DNA of 32,743 bases from an uncultured Prevotellaceae bacterium (GCA_900316265.1 ONCH01000030.1:1-32743), one strand, 5' to 3'; counted from the stretch's first letter, positions 1 to 7,231 are shown. Numbers and translations are program-made. The notes: generated from the sequence alone by a model not told the origin.

Positions 1-36
1 CTCTCACCAGCCAGCGCTTCCCAGTAGGTCAAAAGA

Positions 37-66
37 CTGTCGCGTACCCTCACGGGCGGGCGACAG
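37..66 (-). terminator. Perfect-stem hairpin, possible terminator of a minus-strand transcript
   Basis: A 7-base stem (CTGTCGC 37-43 with GCGACAG 60-66) encloses a second stem, CCC 47-49 with GGG 54-56. On the minus strand the inner loop is GTGA, a GNRA-type tetraloop. On that strand the hairpin is followed by TCTTTT, which fits an intrinsic terminator. It could end transcription coming from the GNAT gene at 723-1379, but that is about 650 bases away. The same CCC-GTGA-GGG core recurs at 111-123, so the element may be a repeat or leader motif and not a simple terminator. Confidence 0.4.
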
Positions 67-97
67 CATAAATATAAAAAACTTACATTTTAATTCA

Positions 98-130
98 CGT
101 TGACGAACCGACCCTCACGGGCTAGCCGCC
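98..130 (-). repeat. Second CCC-GTGA-GGG hairpin element
   Basis: On the minus strand AGCCC-GTGA-GGGT (111-123) forms a short hairpin with a GNRA-type loop. The bases after it (GGGTCGGTTCGTCAA) resemble those after the hairpin at the start of the inferred leader near 5611-5628 (GGGTGGGTACGTTAA). This suggests that a related leader or repeat begins here and runs leftward out of the window. No convincing promoter was found to its right. The function is unknown. Confidence 0.35.
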
Positions 131-170
131 ATTATTAACTAAATTTTAAAACTATATGTGAAATATAGTG

Positions 171-224
171 GTCGCGAAGCGAGAATCCGATTCTCCTGCC
201 CCATCGCTATGGGCTACTTCCGTT
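171..224. repeat. Diverged direct repeat, copy A (partner at 1395-1450)
   Basis: This stretch begins GTCGCGAAGCGAGA and has a small palindrome around CCCATCGCTATGGG, ending CTACTTCCGTT. It aligns with 1395-1450, which begins GTCGCCAAGCGAAG, has CACCATCCTATGGTG and ends GACTTAGCGTT. The two copies flank the GNAT gene in the same orientation. Several short self-complementary segments occur in each copy, as in small palindromic repeat families. I do not recognise the family. Confidence 0.4.
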
Positions 225-225
225 A

Positions 226-315
226 TACATCTTCCCTCTTACATCTTCCCTCTTCCCTCTTACATCTTCCTTCTTACCTCTTACCTCTTACATCATACCT
301 CTTACATCTTCATAG
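226..315. repeat. Pyrimidine-rich imperfect tandem repeat
   Basis: About 90 bases are built from variants of CTTACATCTTCC and CTTACCTC, with almost no G on the plus strand. Related words recur at 715-745, where they form the 3' end of the GNAT gene. In reverse-complement form (TTAAGAGGTAAGA) they recur at 14950-15008. The plus-strand frame through this block reads as low-complexity SSLLHLP repeats and is not treated as a gene. Confidence 0.7.
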
Positions 316-335
316 TACAGCTATTACGGGGTCGT

Positions 336-372
336 TATTAGCCTAACTAGCATCCGTATTAGCCTATCTAGC
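336..372. repeat. Two 16-base direct repeats, period 21
   Basis: TATTAGCCTAACTAGC (336-351) and TATTAGCCTATCTAGC (357-372) differ at one position and are spaced by 21 bases. Further TAGCCT/AGGCTA words follow at about 415 and 445. There is no gene here. These could be protein-binding sites or remnants of a repeat family. Confidence 0.5.
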
Positions 373-379
373 GTTCGAA

Positions 380-412
380 TGCAACGCCACACTCATACCT
401 TTAGGTGTGAGA
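380..412. repeat. Dispersed repeat, copy 1 (partner at 5783-5815)
   Basis: This 33-base element starts TGCAACGCCACACTCA. It contains a near-perfect 9-bp hairpin, CTCATACCT-TT-AGGTGTGAG. A second copy at 5783-5815 shares the first 18 bases and the TTTAGGT core but has lost much of the hairpin complementarity. Both copies lie in intergenic DNA, which points to a dispersed non-coding repeat. Confidence 0.5.
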
Positions 413-430
413 ACTAGGCTTATTTCTAAC

Positions 431-666
431 ACTTCCCACCTATAGCCTGTAACGCCTATTTACACTAGGCTTTCCAGCGGGGGAAGTCTTTCCGTAACAC
501 TTCCCCTACACTTCCCTAACACTTCCCCAGTTTCCACCGTCTTTTCAATACCCAGATGCCTCTCTTCGGATTCCCATTCCTGGGGAAGTCTTGGGGAAGT
601 CTTTTACAAACACTTCCCCTCTCGCAACCCCTTTCTGCACAGCCTTTCCGAGAGATTTGGGGAAGT
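431..666. repeat. Cluster of ACTTCCCC / GGGGAAGT words
   Basis: The word ACTTCCC(C/T/A) occurs at 431, 499, 510, 521 and 612. Its complement GGGGAAGT occurs at about 480, 582, 593 and 659, giving roughly nine copies in 236 bases. Many are preceded by TAACA or followed by CTTT. The mix of orientations allows many alternative hairpins. No gene-like frame is convincing here. The cluster resembles iteron or regulator-binding arrays in form only; no function can be assigned. Confidence 0.6.
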
Positions 667-722
667 GGGGAGGTCTTTTTCAAAATTTCATCTTTTCGAA
701 GATCGCTTATACTTCTTCTTTC

Positions 723-1379
723 TTACATCTTACTTCTAACATCTTTTGCGATTCTCCCAATCGCATTCAGCTTGCCACTCTTGTCTTTACAGACCATCGT
801 TGCCATCCATGTCAGGCAGTATCGTATCTTCGCCGTGACGGGTGCTATGGGTCTCGTCCATAACAGGTCGATGGGATGGTGGCGCACGTCTGTCGCTATC
901 TGCTTGCGGAAGACATACGAGGCGTAATTGTTACGCTCACTCCTGCTGTATCCCACGATGTAGTATCCATTCTTCAGGTGCCACTTTACGGACCATGTGG
1001 CAGGGATGCCTGTGTTTCCCACCATGTATCTGTATCCCGCCTTGCGCAGTCGCTGCGCTTCTGCCTGTAGCATCCGGCTGGCTATTCCTTCGTGCTGTGC
1101 CTTTGGGCTTACTGCCAGGTCTGCGCCATTTACTCTGCCTTTGCGTTTGTTCAGCCTCAGTGCATGCATTCCCAGCAACTCATTTGTGTTAGCATCTAAA
1201 GCCACAAATACCACCATACGGCTGATATCCTGAATGAATTGCTCCAGCGTCGTGTCTTTGGCAGGTGTATAAATACCCATATCAATCCACTGCTGGTATG
1301 CTGTCTTAAACAGTATGTATAGTTCTTCAGCAGACACTTCTACCTCTTTGTATGTCTTGATGACAATTTCTCGTTGCAT
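723..1379 (-). CDS. GNAT family N-acetyltransferase
   Basis: The 218-residue protein has a GNAT fold. The core is around residues 55-160, with the acetyl-CoA-binding motif A seen as LAVSPKAQHEGIASRML, where Q-H-E-G-I-A matches the Q/R-x-x-G-x-G/A loop. It should transfer an acetyl group from acetyl-CoA to an amine; the substrate cannot be predicted. The C-terminal extension after the GNAT core (DLLWTRPIAPVTAKIRY and a short hydrophobic stretch) resembles other Bacteroidota members. The last dozen codons are made of the pyrimidine-rich repeat that fills the downstream DNA, so the natural C-terminus may have been replaced or extended by repeat sequence. ATG at 1379 is chosen because the conserved region starts soon after. 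It stands alone on the minus strand, downstream of the MBG protein unit. Confidence 0.85.
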   Translation of the reverse strand: MQREIVIKTYKEVEVSAEELYILFKTAYQQWIDMGIYTPAKDTTLEQFIQDISRMVVFVALDANTNELLGMHALRLNKRKGRVNGADLAVSPKAQHEGIASRMLQAEAQRLRKAGYRYMVGNTGIPATWSVKWHLKNGYYIVGYSRSERNNYASYVFRKQIATDVRHHPIDLLWTRPIAPVTAKIRYCLTWMATMVCKDKSGKLNAIGRIAKDVRSKM

Positions 1380-1394
1380 ATATCTTATGCTTTT

Positions 1395-1450
1395 GTCGCC
1401 AAGCGAAGTTTCGCTCTTCCTATCGCACCATCCTATGGTGACTTAGCGTT
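1395..1450. repeat. Diverged direct repeat, copy B (partner at 171-224)
   Basis: This copy lies just upstream of the GNAT start. It contains GCGAA-GT-TTCGC (1403-1414) and CACCA-TCCTA-TGGTG (1426-1440) hairpins and aligns with copy A at 171-224. Its position between the GNAT gene and the terminator hairpin at 1459-1501 means it may lie in the GNAT 5' region. Confidence 0.4.
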
Positions 1451-1458
1451 TTGAAAAG

Positions 1459-1501
1459 AATCTGGAGCGCAAGACGCTTTGTGTGACCTGCGCCCCAGAT
1501 T
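1459..1501 (-). terminator. Terminator hairpin after the small-protein gene
   Basis: AATCTGG-A-GCGCA (1459-1471) pairs with TGCGC-C-CCAGATT (1489-1501), a 12-bp stem with one mismatch. On the minus strand it is followed by CTTTTC. It lies 43 bases beyond the stop of the 45-residue gene and probably ends the transcript carrying the MBG protein and the small protein. Confidence 0.6.
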
Positions 1502-1543
1502 ATCCAATTGCACATGGGAATAAATCCCTACTATGTCATGGTT

Positions 1544-1681
1544 TTAGAACTCGTCCTTACCACCATCCTCATCAGAGATTGGCGGTGTAGTACCAGCACC
1601 ACTGACAGCCTGAAGAACAGCTCTCTGAGCGCTCAGCTTAATAACCTCCATTGCTGGAGTCATATACTCTTTCATTTCCAT
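1544..1681 (-). CDS. Small 45-residue protein downstream of the MBG surface protein
   Basis: The frame from ATG 1681 to TAA 1544 encodes 45 residues. The N-terminus is MEMKEYMTPAMEVIKLSAQ and the C-terminus ends in an acidic tail, SDEDGGKDEF. The N-terminal pattern (K-x-Y-x-x-P-x-M-E-V-I-x-L) matches what I recall from many short unannotated Prevotella/Bacteroides proteins, which supports a real gene; that is memory, not a search. A second ATG two codons in (MKEYMTP) is an equally plausible start. It has no signal peptide or membrane segment. It follows the MBG protein on the same strand after an 89-base gap containing a hairpin, and a terminator follows it. No function is known to me. Confidence 0.65.
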   Translation of the reverse strand: MEMKEYMTPAMEVIKLSAQRAVLQAVSGAGTTPPISDEDGGKDEF

Positions 1682-1714
1682 TTCTTTTCTCAATTATTAT
1701 TTGATTTTAGATAT

Positions 1715-1752
1715 AAGTTCGCCCACGCTTATCATAAAGTGTGAGCGAACTT
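1715..1752 (-). terminator. Intercistronic hairpin between MBG gene and small gene
   Basis: AAGTTCGCCCACGCTT (1715-1730) and AAGTGTGAGCGAACTT (1737-1752) form a 16-bp stem with two G-U pairs and a 6-base loop. It begins 19 bases after the MBG gene stop. No strong U-tract follows on the minus strand. It may therefore be a leaky terminator or an mRNA-stabilising hairpin that sets different levels of the two proteins. Confidence 0.55.
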
Positions 1753-1770
1753 TATAAGATTCAAAGAGGA

Positions 1771-4700
1771 TTACTTAACTACAATCTTCTTGCCGTTGTT
1801 GATGTAGATACCCTTCTGAGTAGGAGCACCCTGCAGCTTGACACCATTCAGAGTGTACCAGCCCTCATTGTCAACGATAGCCTCGCCATCAGCATTGATG
1901 CCCTTGATTACAGTTGTAGAACCATCGGGCTCCTCGATGAAGATACGTGCTTCGGCATCAGCCATCTTGAAGTAACCATTGGTAGGAACGATAGTGAATG
2001 GATCACTTTCGTCGAATTTACCAAGACGCTTGATGACACCATCCTTAGTTGTGGTTGCATACTCATGACCGTAAACATCTGTCGGAGCATAAACACCATA
2101 GAAGATGTTGCCACGTGGATCCTCATCCTTAGCCTCCTCTACGTACACGATTTCCTTTGCATTGAACACTACAGGAGCAATTGCAGCAGTGAAAGGAGCA
2201 GTAGTTGTAACTTCAGCGCGACCAGCAAGATCCAAAGTAGAGAAGTCAATTGCAGAATACTGAACGTCACCAGCCGATACTTGATCTGTGTGTGCTGCAT
2301 TGTAAGCAGTAGCACCATCAGCATCGAAGAGAACTGCAGGAGTATTATCCTTATAGTACTTCACCAGGAATGGCTGGTTAGCCTCAATCTTACCCATATG
2401 GAGCTTCAAGCGCAGGTCGTTGCCAGTGTATGTAGCCTTGTCTACAATGTTAACTACTGCGTAACCGAGTTTGCTAGAAACTTCAGTTACTGTGGTCTCG
2501 AATGGCAGAACCATTATTGACCAAGTCTCACGCTTCAACTCGCGAGCATCGAAGGTAACATTCACCGTAGTACCATCAGCAGCCTCGATAGCATCATTAT
2601 TATCCTTGTTGTTAGCAAGATTCAGAGTCTCAGTGAGGTTAATAACTTTCAGATCACCAGCATTCAGGGTAATCTTGTAGTTAGCAGACAATGCTGCCTG
2701 GTTTGCAAGAACTACCTGGATACCATCAGCAACATCATTCTGAACAACCAGCTTGTTATCTTCACCATATTTAACACCACTTGCAAATTGAGTTGCGACC
2801 CATACATTGATTGCAGTATTATTAGTAGCATCAGTTAACTGCAAACGACCTGCAGCGTCAAGATCTGTAGAAGCAACAGTATAACGTTTACCTACGAAAG
2901 CGGCGGCTTCCTCAGCTGAAACATATGCGTTAGTTGAAGTATTGCTCAGTACCTCAATAGTTGTCTTATGATTGGTAGCATCAAAACTTACGACCTTGGC
3001 TGTACCAGTTGCATATTGTGTACCTTCACTTGCAGCATTCCATGAAGTAAAGTCATAAACCATAGGAGCAAATGCCAGAGAGACATCGGCAGCGTCGTTT
3101 CCTACCAGACCTTCTATAGTGTAATCTTCGTCTTCTGTTTCACCCAAGTCAGACTGGGTATTACCTGTATACAGAGACTGATTAGCTGCAGTAATAGTCA
3201 GAGCGGCCTTCTGGATAACCAACTTACCAGTCTTATAATCGATGTTATAACCTGCAAATTGAGGTGCAGTAGTACCAAAGCTAATGATATAATTACCTGC
3301 GGTCTCACCAGCAACACGAGTCAGAGCAGCCTGAATCTGAAGATCCATCGCTTCAGTTACAGTACCGCCAGTTACGGTATAAGTCCATGTAGGATCAGGC
3401 TCACCATAAATCTTCACCTTGTTGGCAGCAGTAATGGTCAGCTCAGCAGCATTGATAACGAGTTTCTTGTCGTTACCGTCACGAACGTAGATCTCATAGT
3501 TTGACATTGCTGTACCACCTTCCAGTGTCAGTGCATAGCCTTCGGTGTTAACAGCACCAGAAGTGTTGCCATTAGCCTTGATGAACAGATCGGTAATATC
3601 ACCCACTGTAGTGCCAGTTGTGGCTGTGCTAACTGTCAGGTAATTCTTAACATTGTCCTGAACATCAACCAGAGTGTAAGGATTAGCAGCTGTCAAAGCA
3701 GCAGTCTGGACTTCCAGTTTCAGAGCACCAGTGGAGTTGCTTGTTGCATTATAGAGGTCAGTAATCTTAAGCTGCCAAGACTTATCTGAAGCAGCAGCAG
3801 TGCCGAATGTAGCGGTCTTGCCCTGCATCAGCGTTAGCTTCAGCTTGGCCTTCTCAATCGTCAGCGTGTTGTTAACGGTAATAATTTCATAGTTGTCAGC
3901 AGAACCACCTGTCAGCACAATACCATCGGTATATTTACCATAATTAAAGGTCGTGATAGAGAATGACTTAGTAGGAGCAACGAAACCTGCAGCTTTCTGG
4001 ATACCGTCAACGTATTCGCCATTAAGGGTATTATCAGCTTCACCTTCACCCTCTACGAAGTCCTCATACGTAATCTGGATGTCATTATCAGCATCCAAAG
4101 CATTACCGTAGAATGTGGTGATAGCCTGAGCACGAGCAACAAGGATAGCCTTGTCAATAGCACAAGTAACAGTGTTAGCTGTTGTAGGTACATAATCCTT
4201 GTAGTTAGCATTACCTACAACCTTCCAAGTCAGTACATAGTTGTCACCAGCATTGGTCTTCTTGACAGCATCATTTTCTTTAGCATACCATGTATCTCCA
4301 TCAAATTTGTAATTGAAGGAAACAGTATTGCCAGCTGCCAAGCCAGATACGCTACCATCAGCAACCAGTGTCTGAGGCTGGCCAGTGTACTCCAAACCAG
4401 TGAGAGCAGTAGGAGCAGTTACCATTTCAGCAGTGATGTCAGCCTGCTTAATGGTAAAATTCTTTGTAGCAGTACCACTGTAGTTACCCTTACCATTGAT
4501 GGTAATTGTTGCTGTACCTGCATTGGTATTATTCTCGTAAGAATAGGTAAAGTGTGTACCCTCAACCAATGTTACGGCAGGATTACCAAATGTAACGACA
4601 GGCTTTGGCGTAAAGGGAGAACCGGTATAGGTAACAGCATCAACATTAGCAATGTTTGCAGCAATAATGTCTGTACCGATAATCCAGAAGCTCAGGGGAT

Positions 4701-5001
4701 AAACCTGACCAGCATAGGTGCCTTTACCTGTAATCTTCAGCCAATACTGACCAGAACCTTGTGTAGGCAGAGCACTAACAGCTTTCTCATTAGTGAGAGC
4801 CTCATCAGTGTAGTACACTGTTGACACTTCGTAATGTGTGCCTTCGGTGTAGGTTGCCGGGGTACCTGTAGAGACATCAGGCAGAACTGTCGCACCGTAG
4901 TGAATGTTTTCAGCTACGAATTTGGTCATATCCAAATCCTCAGCGAAACCTGCCAACGGCAACAGTGCCAACAGCATCAAAATAAGAAAATGTTTTCTCA
5001 T
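1771..5001 (-). CDS. Secreted MBG-repeat surface protein with C-terminal sorting-like motif
   Basis: The 1076-residue protein begins with a signal peptide (MRKHFLILMLLALLPLAGFAE). It continues with a series of roughly 80-100-residue beta-rich modules. Early modules show the pattern YTGSPFTPKPVVTFGN followed by GTHFTYSYENNTNAGTA and GKGNYSGT. Later ones show MBG-type motifs (LTITAANKVKIYGEPDPTW, LTITAANQSLYTGNTQ). The last ~250 residues are non-repetitive. The C-terminus ends GWYTLNGVKLQGAPTQKGIY, then an NGKKIVVK-like tail. That ending is common in Prevotella secreted proteins and resembles a short type IX-style C-terminal domain. It is probably cell-surface and adhesive or structural; no catalytic motif was seen. 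Transcription probably starts near 5638, giving a leader of over 600 bases. The small gene at 1544-1681 follows. Confidence 0.85.
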   Translation of the reverse strand: MRKHFLILMLLALLPLAGFAEDLDMTKFVAENIHYGATVLPDVSTGTPATYTEGTHYEVSTVYYTDEALTNEKAVSALPTQGSGQYWLKITGKGTYAGQVYPLSFWIIGTDIIAANIANVDAVTYTGSPFTPKPVVTFGNPAVTLVEGTHFTYSYENNTNAGTATITINGKGNYSGTATKNFTIKQADITAEMVTAPTALTGLEYTGQPQTLVADGSVSGLAAGNTVSFNYKFDGDTWYAKENDAVKKTNAGDNYVLTWKVVGNANYKDYVPTTANTVTCAIDKAILVARAQAITTFYGNALDADNDIQITYEDFVEGEGEADNTLNGEYVDGIQKAAGFVAPTKSFSITTFNYGKYTDGIVLTGGSADNYEIITVNNTLTIEKAKLKLTLMQGKTATFGTAAASDKSWQLKITDLYNATSNSTGALKLEVQTAALTAANPYTLVDVQDNVKNYLTVSTATTGTTVGDITDLFIKANGNTSGAVNTEGYALTLEGGTAMSNYEIYVRDGNDKKLVINAAELTITAANKVKIYGEPDPTWTYTVTGGTVTEAMDLQIQAALTRVAGETAGNYIISFGTTAPQFAGYNIDYKTGKLVIQKAALTITAANQSLYTGNTQSDLGETEDEDYTIEGLVGNDAADVSLAFAPMVYDFTSWNAASEGTQYATGTAKVVSFDATNHKTTIEVLSNTSTNAYVSAEEAAAFVGKRYTVASTDLDAAGRLQLTDATNNTAINVWVATQFASGVKYGEDNKLVVQNDVADGIQVVLANQAALSANYKITLNAGDLKVINLTETLNLANNKDNNDAIEAADGTTVNVTFDARELKRETWSIMVLPFETTVTEVSSKLGYAVVNIVDKATYTGNDLRLKLHMGKIEANQPFLVKYYKDNTPAVLFDADGATAYNAAHTDQVSAGDVQYSAIDFSTLDLAGRAEVTTTAPFTAAIAPVVFNAKEIVYVEEAKDEDPRGNIFYGVYAPTDVYGHEYATTTKDGVIKRLGKFDESDPFTIVPTNGYFKMADAEARIFIEEPDGSTTVIKGINADGEAIVDNEGWYTLNGVKLQGAPTQKGIYINNGKKIVVK

Positions 5002-5638
5002 AATTTGAATGTTTTAATTAATAATAATGTGAATAATAAAATTTATAAATTGATTTTAAATCTTTCAGCAGTGAGAGGGACACACAAAGTGCCTGGCCAA
5101 CCCTCCCCAGCTGGTCATCACATTCACATTAGATGTCTGAAGGCTGATGTCTGATTAATCAGCACTCCACAATCTACACAAATTATGGAAACAAAAAAGA
5201 CGTGGGAGTATGTATCCATCCGCGCCTATCCCTTGATTTTCAGGCCTTCGCATTGCCCCCAAGAAAAAGGATAAGCAACGTAAAGCCTGCCCACGCCAGC
5301 GATAATATATACACACCACGGCCATAGCAATTCCAGGATATACATATCCACGGAATCCACCCCTGGAATATATACGCAAAGAGCGTGCACCTTAGTTGGG
5401 GTGTACACCTTATTATATATATAAAGGGGATGATAGCCGTAGGTAGATATAAAATCAACCCACGTAGACGTCTCTGTTGCATCACCGCTGTTCTTGGATT
5501 CAAAGTTGCGAAGTTTGAAAATCACAGACAGGTAACGTTTAGAAAACGTCCTTTCGAGACTGGCCGTACAAGTGGCCTGAGGTCTCGTTCCATCGATGTT
5601 AGTTTAACGTACCCACCCTCACATGGGTAGGCATTACG
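5002..5638 (-). promoter_or_regulatory. Long structured 5' leader of the MBG protein gene
   Basis: A strong promoter at 5643-5673 places the start near 5638, leaving about 637 untranslated bases before the ATG at 5001. The first ~110 bases are densely structured on the minus strand. There is an ACCC/GGGT hairpin (5615-5628). A CGAGAC/GTCTCG stem (5555-5560 with 5582-5587) holds an inner GGCC/GGCC stem. There is also an ACGTTT-AGA-AAACGT hairpin (5535-5549, plus-strand bases). Farther on are a 10-base palindrome GGTGTACACC near 5400 and a CCTGGAA/TTCCAGG pair near 5334-5367. Open frames here, including one of 99 codons with a GTG start, look like chance. No known riboswitch class was recognised. 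It could instead be an independent small RNA. Confidence 0.5.
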
Positions 5639-5642
5639 GGGG

Positions 5643-5673
5643 CAAAGGTAAACAAAATCTATGAAACTGCAAA
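5643..5673 (-). promoter_or_regulatory. Bacteroidota-type promoter for the MBG leader
   Basis: On the minus strand TTTG (5673-5670) is followed by 19 bases and then TACCTTTG (5650-5643). This matches the TTTG / TAnnTTTG promoter of Bacteroidota housekeeping sigma factors. Start is expected about five bases later, near 5638, exactly where the structured leader begins. Confidence 0.7.
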
Positions 5674-5782
5674 GTTTTTTTCAAAAAAAATACAAAAAAT
5701 GCCGTTTTTCTTATATTTAACATAAAAAAACATGCATTTTGATGTTATTTCCTACAGATTATTGTCATTAAGTCCCACAGAT

Positions 5783-5815
5783 TGCAACGCCACACTCACA
5801 TCTTTAGGTCAGAGA
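5783..5815. repeat. Dispersed repeat, copy 2 (partner at 380-412)
   Basis: Starts TGCAACGCCACACTCA and shares the TTTAGGT core with copy 1. It lies about 90 bases upstream of the promoter of the ATPase gene. The hairpin of copy 1 is mostly lost. Confidence 0.5.
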
Positions 5816-5882
5816 AATAGCAGAAATATTATACGATTCGTTAAATAAACCAAATTAATAGCAGATTTCTCTGTTTTGTTAA

Positions 5883-5911
5883 TTGTAGTTTATAGGAAAT
5901 GGTTACTTTTG
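5883..5911 (+). promoter_or_regulatory. Promoter of the AAA ATPase gene
   Basis: TTG (5883-5885), 18 bases, then TACTTTTG (5904-5911) fits the Bacteroidota consensus. Transcription would begin near 5916, about 47 bases before the ATG at 5963. Confidence 0.6.
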
Positions 5912-5921
5912 TAAATCAAAC

Positions 5922-5948
5922 TTTATAAAAAGTGTTCCATTTTATAAA
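5922..5948. promoter_or_regulatory. Inverted repeat in the ATPase 5' UTR, possible operator
   Basis: TTTATAAAA (5922-5930) and TTTTATAAA (5940-5948) are perfect inverted copies separated by 9 bases, just downstream of the inferred start site. A regulator dimer site or a weak RNA hairpin are both possible. The AT-rich composition makes chance a real alternative. Confidence 0.3.
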
Positions 5949-5962
5949 CTGAAGTTTAAACC

Positions 5963-7213
5963 ATGAGTATCAGCAAAGATATTATCAAGCAATGCTTGAT
6001 GAACAAACAGAGAGAGATAGACGAAGTGGAAATCGTCAATCGTCCCATCGAATTCGAACCCAATGGCAACTATGTCATTGTTGGCGTGCGCCATGCTGGC
6101 AAGTCGTACATGCTCTATCAGCGTGTACGTCAACTTCAGGCAGAAGGAAAAGGCTGGGACGAAATTCTTTTTATAGATTTTGAGGACGAGCGTCTGGCAG
6201 AATTTCAGGCAGAAGATTTCAATAGCCTGTTGGAAGTCCATCTGGAACTATACGGCAAGAAACCTGTAGTTTTTCTCGACGAGGTGCAAAACATTCCATA
6301 TTGGGATAAGTTCGTGCGTCGTCTGGCTGATGCCAAATACCGTGTCTATGTTACGGGAAGCAATGCCAAGATGCTCAGCAAGGATGTGGCCACTACCCTT
6401 GGCGGACGGTTCTTCATCCTTGATGCCTATCCTTATTCGTTGAAGGAATATCTTACAGCTCAGCATGTGGAACTGAAAGAACACTGGCAGTACGATACCG
6501 TCCAGCGCAGTGAGGTTAAGCGCCATCTGAGTGAATATTTCTACTATGGAGGTCTGCCGGAGATTCTTTCCTTCAAGAACAAACGAGCCATGCTGTCGAG
6601 CCTCTATCAGAAGATATACCTGGGGGACATCTGTGCACGAAACAAAATCAAGAACGAGAGGGTGATGAACATTCTCATCAAGAAAATGGCAGAAAGCGTC
6701 AAACAACCCTTGTCGTTCAACAGGCTTAAAAATATCATCGTCTCTACAGGCAGCGCTATCAGTGTACCAACCACCATAGACTATGCAAGCTTCACTTCAG
6801 ACAGCTGGCTGGTATTGCCGATAGAGAATGAAGTGGGCAAACTGACAGAAAAGGAAACGCAGAAGAAATACTATTTCATAGATAACGGACTGCTGAACTT
6901 GTTCCTCACTAACCCTGACACTTCATTGCTCGAAAACATGGTAGCCGTAGAACTCTGTCGCAGGTATGGCAAAGATAACGTGTTTTATCTCCATACAGAC
7001 CAGGAAATCGATTTCCTTGTGCCTGATGCAAAACTTGCCATCCAGGTATCATACAGCATCAAAGAGCAATCGACAAAAGACCGCGAGATTCCCCCCCTCG
7101 TCAAATACAGCAAGTCACACCCCGACTGGCAGTGCTTCCTTATTTCCTACGATGAAGAGATTATAGAGGATGGTATCAATATCATTCCTGTATGGAAATG
7201 GCTACTTAGCTAA
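5963..7213 (+). CDS. AAA family ATPase with DUF4143 domain
   Basis: The 416-residue protein has an N-terminal AAA_14 ATPase. Walker A is GVRHAGKS (41-48), with H in place of the common G; Walker B is VVFLDEVQN (102-110); sensor-like VYVTGSNAKML (128-138) and GGRF follow. The C-terminal half is DUF4143. Within it EIDFLV followed by AIQVSYS resembles a degenerate PD-(D/E)xK core. Members are abundant and often multicopy in Bacteroidota genomes and their role is poorly known. The ATP-binding residues look intact. It has its own promoter and no operon partner; the neighbouring minus-strand operon converges on it through a shared terminator. Confidence 0.85.
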   Translation: MSISKDIIKQCLMNKQREIDEVEIVNRPIEFEPNGNYVIVGVRHAGKSYMLYQRVRQLQAEGKGWDEILFIDFEDERLAEFQAEDFNSLLEVHLELYGKKPVVFLDEVQNIPYWDKFVRRLADAKYRVYVTGSNAKMLSKDVATTLGGRFFILDAYPYSLKEYLTAQHVELKEHWQYDTVQRSEVKRHLSEYFYYGGLPEILSFKNKRAMLSSLYQKIYLGDICARNKIKNERVMNILIKKMAESVKQPLSFNRLKNIIVSTGSAISVPTTIDYASFTSDSWLVLPIENEVGKLTEKETQKKYYFIDNGLLNLFLTNPDTSLLENMVAVELCRRYGKDNVFYLHTDQEIDFLVPDAKLAIQVSYSIKEQSTKDREIPPLVKYSKSHPDWQCFLISYDEEIIEDGINIIPVWKWLLS

Positions 7214-7231
7214 TTTATATAACAGAAAATT

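Noticed and set aside
158-927. Open frames of 62, 90 and 123 codons on the plus strand in the left repeat region
   Set aside because: They are low-complexity translations of repeats or lie antisense to the GNAT gene, and none shows a family motif.
1508-2520. Plus-strand frames of 78 and 259 codons
   Set aside because: The first is antisense to the small protein and spacer; the second is antisense to the MBG gene, whose signal peptide, repeats and C-terminal motif are clear.
5226-5525. Minus-strand frame of 99 codons inside the leader region
   Set aside because: GTG start, no known motif, odd composition from TATATA-type DNA, and it overlaps other open frames of similar size. It cannot be excluded as a leader peptide, but nothing supports it.
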